Source: UMGS973 sp964507795 (GTDB taxonomy: Bacteria; Bacillota; Clostridia; Peptostreptococcales; Anaerovoracaceae). From it: 46,722 nt of DNA. The notes beneath the pieces are model-generated. The model saw nothing but the letters and a program-made list of their open reading frames with translations, was not told the DNA's origin and ran no database searches. The position numbers and the translations under genes are program-made. The stretch covers positions 1 to 46,722 of the forward strand of contig CAZDQV010000005.1 in the NCBI GenBank assembly GCA_964507795.1, given 5' to 3'. Position 1 is the stretch's first letter. The number at the start of each line of letters is the position of its first letter. Shown one piece after another: positions 41,119-46,722 of the stretch.

Positions 41119-41952
41119 ATGAACAAATTCGAAGGAAGCAGCAAATATATAGCTGGAGAAGAACTTTTAAATTCAGTAAATGTTGCAATGGCATTGCAAA
41201 AACCTTTGCTTATCAAAGGAGAGCCTGGTACAGGCAAAACAATGCTTGCAGAAGCAATAGCAGAGTCACTCGATATGGATTTGATTATCTGGAGCATCAA
41301 ATCAACAACCAAGGCACAGGATGGTCTTTATCTTTATGATACAGTTCAGAGACTTTACGACAGCCAGTTTGGTGAAGGCAATGTTGCAGATATCAAACAG
41401 TATATCAGATTAGGTAAATTAGGTGAGGCTTTCACCTCCGAAAAACAGTGCGTACTGCTGATAGACGAAATAGACAAAGCTGACCTTGAATTTCCAAATG
41501 ACCTTTTGTGGGAACTTGACAAGATGGAATTCTATATTAATGAAACAAAAGAAACCATCAAAACAAAAACAAGACCAATCGTTATTATTACATCAAACGC
41601 AGAGAAAGAACTTCCGGATGCATTTCTTAGAAGATGCATATTCCACTATATTGAATTCCCTGACAGAGAGAAGATGGCAGAGATAGTTCATGCTCATTAT
41701 GGCGATATAGACAAAAAACTCGTTGAGCAGGCAATGGAAGCATTCTATTCATTAAGAGAAATGAATGAACTCCAAAAAAAGCCTTCAACATCAGAGCTTT
41801 TAGACTGGATACAGGCTCTTATGATCAGTGGAGTTGACATCAAAACAATCGTGGATGAAATCCCGTATGTAGGTGTTCTTCTCAAGAAAAACGAAGATAT
41901 AGAAGTAATGCGTGAAATCAAAGAGAAAGGATATTCATTAAAGAGGTGGTAA
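41119..41952 (+). CDS. MoxR-type AAA+ ATPase
   Basis: A 277-residue AAA+ protein. Walker A GEPGTGKT (about 34-41), Walker B VLLIDEIDKAD (about 114-124), sensor-1 ITSNAEKELPDAFLRRC with arginine finger, and a C-terminal helical lid are visible. MoxR proteins act as chaperones that insert cofactors or activate metalloenzymes together with a VWA-domain partner, here the next gene. The stop is one base before the GTG of the partner, so they are translationally coupled. AGGAGG precedes the ATG. The substrate protein is not evident. Confidence 0.9.
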   Translation: MNKFEGSSKYIAGEELLNSVNVAMALQKPLLIKGEPGTGKTMLAEAIAESLDMDLIIWSIKSTTKAQDGLYLYDTVQRLYDSQFGEGNVADIKQYIRLGKLGEAFTSEKQCVLLIDEIDKADLEFPNDLLWELDKMEFYINETKETIKTKTRPIVIITSNAEKELPDAFLRRCIFHYIEFPDREKMAEIVHAHYGDIDKKLVEQAMEAFYSLREMNELQKKPSTSELLDWIQALMISGVDIKTIVDEIPYVGVLLKKNEDIEVMREIKEKGYSLKRW

Positions 41953-41953
41953 T

Positions 41954-43150
41954 GTGTTTCTAGACTTTTTTTACCTGCTGAGGGCAAGAGGTGTCGATGT
42001 TACCATCAACGAATGGATGATGCTGATTGAAGCCCTGGATAAAGGACTTGCTCAGGGTTCACTCATGAAGTTTTATCAGCTTTGCAGAAGCGTACTGATT
42101 AAATCCGAAACTGAATATGACAAATTTGACATGGTATTTGCAGAGTACTTCAAAGATGTGGCTGCACCGGAGGATTTGCCGGAAGAATTCTGGAAATGGC
42201 TCAGTGAGGATGTCAAGGTTAAAGACATCAATGACAAGACAATGCTTGATGATTTCCTCCGTGACTTTGATGAGCTTGTCAGGATGTTTCATGAGCGTAT
42301 CGAAGAGCAAAAAGAAAGGCATGATGGCGGCAATTACTGGATAGGTACAGGCGGCACATCTACCATGGGCAACAGCGGATATCATGAACAAGGTATCAGG
42401 ACCGGTGGAGAGAGCAGACACAAAAACGCTGTTCAGATTGCAGGTGACAGACATTTTTCCGATTTCAGAGACGATACTATACTGGATATACGCCAGTTTC
42501 AGATGGCATTCAGAAAACTTCGCCAGTATTCTTCAAAAATTGATGCACCCAAGACAGAGCTTGATATAGATGCAACTATTGATGAGACTTCAGACAATGC
42601 GGGCAGACTCAAGCTGGTATTTGAAAGACCGAGAAAAAACACAGTCAAGGTGCTGCTCCTTATTGACTCTGACGGTTCAATGCTCATGTACAGCAGACTT
42701 TGCAACAAGCTGTTTCAGGCAATACGAAAAGCAAATCATTTCAAAGATCTCAAGGTGTATTACTTCCACAATTGCATATATGATCAGCTTTATACGACTC
42801 CTAAATGCAAGAGAAACGAGTGGGTTGATACTGAATGGGTACTTAGGAACTTAGACAGTGACTACAAAGTTATATTTGTAGGAGATGCGTGCATGGCCCC
42901 TTCTGAACTGTCACGCAAAGGAGGCAATTCAGTAATAGGTCTTTACAATGATGAGCCTGGTATAATATGGCTCAACAAATTCAAAAGAAGATACAAAAAA
43001 CAGATCTGGCTCAATCCTGTTCCAAAAGGTGACTGGGAATATGTCTACGGACGCACCACACTGGCACAGATAGCAGAGGTATTCCCTATGTTCCCGCTTA
43101 CATTGTCAGGACTTGAGCAGGGAATCAAAAAACTCCTTGTAAACAAATAA
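41954..43150 (+). CDS. VWA-domain protein (CoxE-like), MoxR partner
   Basis: A 398-residue protein. The C-terminal ~180 residues form a von Willebrand A domain with a MIDAS-like DSDGS (about 237-241) in VLLLIDSDGSMLMYSR, and VIFVGDACMAP as the later strand. The N-terminal part (about 1-140) is helical (ARGVDVTINEWMMLIEALDKG, typical of CoxE-like proteins). A Gly/His-rich linker joins them. The start is GTG, four bases after the AGAGGTGG site, and abuts the MoxR stop. This is the standard MoxR-CoxE two-gene unit; the client enzyme is unknown. Confidence 0.87.
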   Translation: MFLDFFYLLRARGVDVTINEWMMLIEALDKGLAQGSLMKFYQLCRSVLIKSETEYDKFDMVFAEYFKDVAAPEDLPEEFWKWLSEDVKVKDINDKTMLDDFLRDFDELVRMFHERIEEQKERHDGGNYWIGTGGTSTMGNSGYHEQGIRTGGESRHKNAVQIAGDRHFSDFRDDTILDIRQFQMAFRKLRQYSSKIDAPKTELDIDATIDETSDNAGRLKLVFERPRKNTVKVLLLIDSDGSMLMYSRLCNKLFQAIRKANHFKDLKVYYFHNCIYDQLYTTPKCKRNEWVDTEWVLRNLDSDYKVIFVGDACMAPSELSRKGGNSVIGLYNDEPGIIWLNKFKRRYKKQIWLNPVPKGDWEYVYGRTTLAQIAEVFPMFPLTLSGLEQGIKKLLVNK

Positions 43151-43160
43151 GGCAAAAGTT

Positions 43161-43200
43161 CGGAACACCTGTTTACATTGCCGGGGTTATGTGTTATTAT
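43161..43200 (+). promoter_or_regulatory. lexA promoter with LexA (DinR) box
   Basis: -35 TTTACA (43172-43177), 17-base spacer, -10 TATTAT (43195-43200). Overlapping the -35 is CGGAACACCTGTTTAC (43161-43176), close to the Bacillus box CGAACRNRYGTTYC (core GAAC-N4-GTTT matches). This predicts LexA autorepression. Confidence 0.75.
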
Positions 43201-43230
43201 ATACTTAACATCAGCAAAGGAGGGTGAATT

Positions 43231-43860
43231 ATGGCAAACATCAAAGAACGCGAACAGAGAATTCTTGAATATATGAAGACTCAAATCCGTGTCAAGGGAT
43301 ATCCGCCGACAGTGCGTGAGATTTGTGACAATCTTGAGATTAAATCCACATCCACAGTGCACAAAGACATTGAAAGTCTTGTCAGGCAGGGACTTTTGGT
43401 TAAGGATCCTTCAAAACCAAGAGCTGTTATGGTTGTTCCAGATCCCAAAGAGAAGAGCCAATATACTGAGAGGACTGATATAGTTGACATCCCTATAGTG
43501 GGCAGAGTCGCTGCAGGTACCCCTATTATTGCAGAGGAGAATATCGAGGATACATTCCCGCTCCCTGCCAGATTCATGGGCAAGGGTACCAATTTCATGC
43601 TGACAGTCAAAGGCGACAGTATGATTGAAGCAGGTATATTCGATGGAGACTATATACTGGTTGAGGAAAATCACGATGTCAAAAACGGAGATATGGTTGT
43701 TGCTATGATTGATGGCTTTGAGAGTGAAGCTACAGTGAAAACCTTTTACAAGGAGGGAGATCATATCAGACTGCAACCTGAGAATCATACGATGAGTCCT
43801 ATCATTGTAAACGATGTTACAATATTGGGCAAAGTCAAAGGTGTATTCAGATACTTTTAG
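43231..43860 (+). CDS. lexA: SOS repressor LexA
   Basis: A 209-residue LexA. N-terminal winged helix (about 1-65): REQRILEYMKTQIRVKGYPPTVREICDNL is the family start. The self-cleavage site is Ala95-Gly96 in GRVAAGTP; the catalytic dyad is Ser130 in GDSMIEAGI and Lys170 in ATVKTFYKE. On RecA activation it cleaves itself and releases DNA-repair genes. GGAGGGTG precedes the ATG. Its own promoter carries a LexA box. Confidence 0.95.
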   Translation: MANIKEREQRILEYMKTQIRVKGYPPTVREICDNLEIKSTSTVHKDIESLVRQGLLVKDPSKPRAVMVVPDPKEKSQYTERTDIVDIPIVGRVAAGTPIIAEENIEDTFPLPARFMGKGTNFMLTVKGDSMIEAGIFDGDYILVEENHDVKNGDMVVAMIDGFESEATVKTFYKEGDHIRLQPENHTMSPIIVNDVTILGKVKGVFRYF

Positions 43861-43877
43861 GACTATGGCAGACTAAC

Positions 43878-43904
43878 GGGCCTTCTTGTCAGGAGGCTCT
43901 TTTT
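43878..43904 (+). terminator. Terminator of lexA
   Basis: GGGCCTTC (43878-43885) and GGAGGCTC (43892-43899) pair with two G-U pairs across TTGTCA, followed by TTTTT. Confidence 0.75.
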
Positions 43905-43914
43905 AGTATATAAT
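43886..43914 (+). promoter_or_regulatory. iorAB promoter nested in the lexA terminator
   Basis: -35 TTGTCA (43886-43891) is the loop of the lexA terminator; after a 17-base spacer (the right arm and T-run) comes -10 TATAAT (43909-43914), 33 bases before the iorA ATG. Confidence 0.65.
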
Positions 43915-43946
43915 TAATTATGAAAACAAGGATTGGAGGAATTACA

Positions 43947-45713
43947 ATGAAAGCAATTATGACAGGAAATGAAGCGGTTGCAAGAGGCGCATGGGAAGGC
44001 GGACTTGTTTTTGCTTCAGCATATCCTGGCACACCAAGTACAGAGATACTTGAAAACATGCCTCAATACAAAAAAGACATTTATTCAGAATGGGCTCCAA
44101 ATGAAAAGGTTGCAGTTGAGGCTGCAATAGGAGCATCGGTTGCAGGAGTCAGATCCCTTGCAGCTATGAAGCATGTCGGAGTAAACGTGGCAGCAGACCC
44201 TATATTTACATTTGCATACACAGGCGTGACAGGAGGTATGGTAATAGTATCTGCAGATGACCCTGGAATGCACAGTTCACAAAACGAACAGGACAACAGA
44301 AATTATGCGGCTGCAGCAAGGCTTCTGATGCTCAATCCGTCAGATAGCCAGGAAGCCAAGGAATTTACAAAACTCGGTCTTGAGCTGTCAGAGAAGTTTG
44401 ATATACCTGTTTTGCTTCACATGACAACAAGAGTCTGTCACAGCAAGGGCATAGTAGAGCTTGCAGACAGGCATGAGGCAGCATATATACCATATCAGAA
44501 GAATATCAAAAAATTCGTTTCTACACCTGCAAATGCCAAGGTAAGGAGAGCTGATTTGGAGGATAGGCTTGCAGCTATGAGTGAATATGCAAATCACTGT
44601 GATATCAATAAAGCTGAGTACAACGATACCAGTATCGGTATTGTTACAAGCGGTATTTCATATCAGTATGCAAAAGAGGTTTTCGGAGATGATGCATCAT
44701 ATTTGAAGCTTGGAATGACATTTCCTATGCCTATAGATCTTGTCAGAGAATTTGCATCAAAGGTTGACACCCTGTATGTTATAGAGGAAATGGATCCATA
44801 TATCGAAAACAATCTCAAGGCAGCAGGCATTGACTGTATCGGCAAGGACAAGGTTCCAAAATTCGGAGAGCTCAATCCGGACATAGTCAGAGAAGCATTC
44901 TTCGGCACCAAATCAGAGACTTTGAGCACAGAGATGGCAGCAGTGGTAAGACCGCCTACACTTTGTGCGGGATGCCCTCACAGAGGCTTCTTTTATGCTC
45001 TCTCAAAGAAAAAGAATATAATGATAACTGGAGATATAGGGTGTTATACTTTGGGCTCAGCAGCACCGCTGAGTGCAATAGACACTACATTCTGCATGGG
45101 AGGCTCAATCAGTACAGGACACGGAGCAGCGCAGGCATACAAAATGGCTCATGCTGATACCAAAGTTGTTGCATGTCTTGGAGATTCGACGTTTTTCCAT
45201 TCGGGAATTACAAGCCTTATCGATGCTGTTTACAACAAATCAGACAGCGTATCTGTAATTTTAGACAACAGAATCACAGGCATGACAGGTCACCAGCAAA
45301 ATCCGGGCACAGGATATACACTTATGGGAGACGAAACTACAGAAGTTGATATTCCGGCATTATGCAAAGCTATAGGTGTCAAAGACGATAATATATATAT
45401 AGTAAATCCTTTGAAGCTTGATGAGGTCAACAAAGCTCTTGATGAAGCGATTGCAAAAACAGAGCCAACAGTTATAATTACAAAATGGCCTTGTGTTCTC
45501 AAAAAATTCTCAGCACAGGACAAAGCAGAGTATGATCTTTCTCCAAAGAAATGCGAAGTTGATCAAGACAAATGCAAAAAATGCGGTATGTGTTCAAAGA
45601 CAGGATGCCCGGCTATTTATACAGGCGAAACAGTAACTATAGATGCTGCAAGCTGTACAGGATGCAGTGTCTGCAGTCAGGTATGTCCGTTTGATGCAAT
45701 TAAGGAGGTATAG
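43947..45713 (+). CDS. iorA: Indolepyruvate:ferredoxin oxidoreductase, alpha subunit
   Basis: A 588-residue subunit. N-terminal pyrimidine-binding domain starts TGNEAVARGAWEGGLVFASAYPGTPST; the ThDP-binding domain has CPHRGFFYAL, GDIGCYTLG and LGDSTFFHSGITSL (about 420) with DNRITGMTGHQQNPGTG. The C-terminus holds two [4Fe-4S] clusters: CKKCGMCSKTGCP and CTGCSVCSQVCP. With IorB it oxidises aryl pyruvates from aromatic amino acids to aryl-acetyl-CoA and reduces ferredoxin, typical of amino-acid-fermenting anaerobes. I choose ATG 43947 (GGAGG ahead) over 43920, which has none. Confidence 0.95.
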   Translation: MKAIMTGNEAVARGAWEGGLVFASAYPGTPSTEILENMPQYKKDIYSEWAPNEKVAVEAAIGASVAGVRSLAAMKHVGVNVAADPIFTFAYTGVTGGMVIVSADDPGMHSSQNEQDNRNYAAAARLLMLNPSDSQEAKEFTKLGLELSEKFDIPVLLHMTTRVCHSKGIVELADRHEAAYIPYQKNIKKFVSTPANAKVRRADLEDRLAAMSEYANHCDINKAEYNDTSIGIVTSGISYQYAKEVFGDDASYLKLGMTFPMPIDLVREFASKVDTLYVIEEMDPYIENNLKAAGIDCIGKDKVPKFGELNPDIVREAFFGTKSETLSTEMAAVVRPPTLCAGCPHRGFFYALSKKKNIMITGDIGCYTLGSAAPLSAIDTTFCMGGSISTGHGAAQAYKMAHADTKVVACLGDSTFFHSGITSLIDAVYNKSDSVSVILDNRITGMTGHQQNPGTGYTLMGDETTEVDIPALCKAIGVKDDNIYIVNPLKLDEVNKALDEAIAKTEPTVIITKWPCVLKKFSAQDKAEYDLSPKKCEVDQDKCKKCGMCSKTGCPAIYTGETVTIDAASCTGCSVCSQVCPFDAIKEV

Positions 45714-45716
45714 ATC

Positions 45717-46289
45717 ATGAGTGATGTTAGAAGTATGATACTTGTAGGTGTAGGCGGCCAGGGAACTATACTTGCCAGCAAGATTTTATCAGAGGGTCTG
45801 ATGAGTGCGGGTTATGATGTCAAAATGAGTGAAATTCACGGAATGAGCCAGAGAGGCGGAGATGTATCAACACAGGTCAGATTTGGCCAGAAAGTATATT
45901 CACCTATAGTAGGCAAAGGGCAGGCGGATGTTGTCGTTGCTTTCGAAAAAATGGAAGCATTGAGATGGCTTGAATATCTTAAACCGACTGGTAAAATGGT
46001 CATTAATGATTTTGAAATACCGTCAGTTCCTATTCTTATGGGTGCTGCCAAATACCCTGACGGCATCATAGAGGAGTTGTCATCAAAATGCGATGTGCTT
46101 ACAGTTAAGGCTGCGGATATAGCAAATAAACTGGGTAATGGTAAGGCAATGAATATTGTTCTTCTTGGTGCACTGGTTAAAGCTATGAATGTAACTGGTA
46201 TTGACTGGAAAGAGATTATAACCAAAAATGTTAAGAAAGGCTTCGAGGAGCTCAATATTAAAGCTTTTGAAGCAGGGTACAACTTATAA
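45717..46289 (+). CDS. iorB: Indolepyruvate:ferredoxin oxidoreductase, beta subunit
   Basis: A 190-residue gamma-type 2-oxoacid oxidoreductase subunit, beginning MILVGVGGQGTILASKIL, with SEIHGMSQRGGDVSTQVRFG as the diagnostic stretch. It pairs with IorA, whose stop is three bases upstream; AAGGAGG lies in the end of iorA. The operon ends at the terminator below. No unusual feature. Confidence 0.94.
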   Translation: MSDVRSMILVGVGGQGTILASKILSEGLMSAGYDVKMSEIHGMSQRGGDVSTQVRFGQKVYSPIVGKGQADVVVAFEKMEALRWLEYLKPTGKMVINDFEIPSVPILMGAAKYPDGIIEELSSKCDVLTVKAADIANKLGNGKAMNIVLLGALVKAMNVTGIDWKEIITKNVKKGFEELNIKAFEAGYNL

Positions 46290-46298
46290 ATAAATGTT

Positions 46299-46342
46299 AA
46301 AAGCAGGCTGATGTGTTTGGAAGGCACACCAGTCTGCTTTTT
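46299..46342. terminator. Terminator of iorAB (probably bidirectional)
   Basis: AAAAGCAGGCTGATGTG (46299-46315) pairs with CACACCAGTCTGCTTTT (46325-46341; one G-U, one mismatch). A T-run follows on +, and the A-run on the other side serves the converging hydrogenase gene. Confidence 0.75.
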
Positions 46343-46384
46343 GATTGGAATATATTTTATAATATAAATAGGGTTAGCTGTTTG

Positions 46385-46722
46385 TTAATAATTTGCTCTC
46401 TCTATGTAGTGGGTATGCAAAAGTTTATGTGCTTTTTCACTGCCTGGATTTTCAAGATACTCGTTGTAAAGTTTCTTAATGGCAGGATTATTGTGTGATT
46501 TGCGTATAAATGAATGGGAATCCTCAGAATAAAGGGCTTTTGCTCTTTCTAATCTGAAATCAACCCAGTTTCTTACTTCTGAAAGCTGCAGAGGCTGGCC
46601 ACCGCCATTTACGCATCCACCGGGACATGCCATGATTTCAATGAAATCAAACTTTTCGCCCGCTTTGACTGCATCCATAAGTTTTCTGGCATTGCCAAGT
46701 CCATGTGCTACAGCAGCTCTCA
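46385..46722 (-). CDS. hydA: [FeFe]-hydrogenase, C-terminal part (continues beyond the window)
   Basis: On the minus strand the frame is open to the window edge and ends at a TAA (46385-46387), giving the last 111 residues. FIEIMACPGGCVNGGGQP is the H-cluster L3 motif (ExMACPxGCxxGGGQP), and the preceding AVAHGLGNARKL and the end KAHKLLHTHY are also typical of HydA/HndD-type enzymes. The catalytic part makes or oxidises H2 with ferredoxin or NAD(P)H electrons. The 5' part lies outside the window, so subunit type (monomeric, bifurcating) cannot be told. Confidence 0.9.
   Translation of the reverse strand, partial: RAAVAHGLGNARKLMDAVKAGEKFDFIEIMACPGGCVNGGGQPLQLSEVRNWVDFRLERAKALYSEDSHSFIRKSHNNPAIKKLYNEYLENPGSEKAHKLLHTHYIERANY

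Noticed and set aside
1..46722. tRNA, rRNA, CRISPR or prophage elements
   Set aside because: No cloverleaf, conserved rRNA segment, regularly spaced repeats or phage structural genes were seen while reading both strands.

Overview
The window looks like chromosome of an anaerobic, low-GC Bacillota of the class Clostridia. Signs are strong GGAGG ribosome sites on nearly all genes, TTGACA/TATAAT-type promoters, a Firmicutes-type LexA box, an indolepyruvate:ferredoxin oxidoreductase (iorAB), the C-terminus of an [FeFe]-hydrogenase, and a DUF4317 protein. I cannot name genus or species. I see no rRNA, tRNA, CRISPR array, insertion sequence or phage gene.

Positions 1-7,000 hold transport and small-molecule genes: the end of an EutH-type ethanolamine permease, an alpha/beta hydrolase, a sodium:solute symporter and an EamA exporter on +, converging on a minus-strand operon (zinc alcohol dehydrogenase, a 71-residue unknown, a VOC protein).

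Positions 7,374-17,476 hold the first unusual block. A single polypeptide joins a glutamate-mutase-E-like body to a B12-binding domain. It is followed by two tandem hydantoinase/oxoprolinase A-type ATPases with no B subunit, a LuxR-type regulator on -, a ThDP enzyme on + and an aldehyde dehydrogenase on -.

Positions 17,937-29,780 hold the second unusual block: a stand-alone protein resembling the C-terminus of biotin synthase, two tandem DeoR regulators, a DapB-like (2,4-diaminopentanoate-dehydrogenase-like) reductase, a PhnX-like hydrolase, an OPA-type MFS transporter, a PhnW-like transaminase, a second protein-identical PhnX-like gene, an iron alcohol dehydrogenase of the phosphonoacetaldehyde-reductase type, a third HyuA-type protein and an HD-domain protein. 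Uptake, transamination, C-P hydrolysis and aldehyde reduction or oxidation would form a coherent aminoalkylphosphonate (or analogue) pathway. The extra dehydrogenase, HyuA and B12 genes are not part of the known PhnWX route.

A RelB-type antitoxin with a truncated RelE remnant (29,853-30,330) precedes a classical phosphate regulon, pstSCAB-phoU-phoB-phoR, with Pho-box-like repeats in front. The rest is housekeeping or ordinary accessory: DUF4317 protein, omega-amidase-like nitrilase, L,D-transpeptidase, hotdog thioesterase, MoxR/VWA pair, LexA, iorAB and the hydrogenase end.

Most promising for novelty: (i) the B12 mutase-like fusion with paired orphan HyuA ATPases, (ii) the variant PhnX enzymes with a 14-residue insertion, and (iii) the two PhnX genes, which appear nucleotide-identical over 830 bp but carry only synonymous differences in their last codons, a mark of gene conversion or recent copying.
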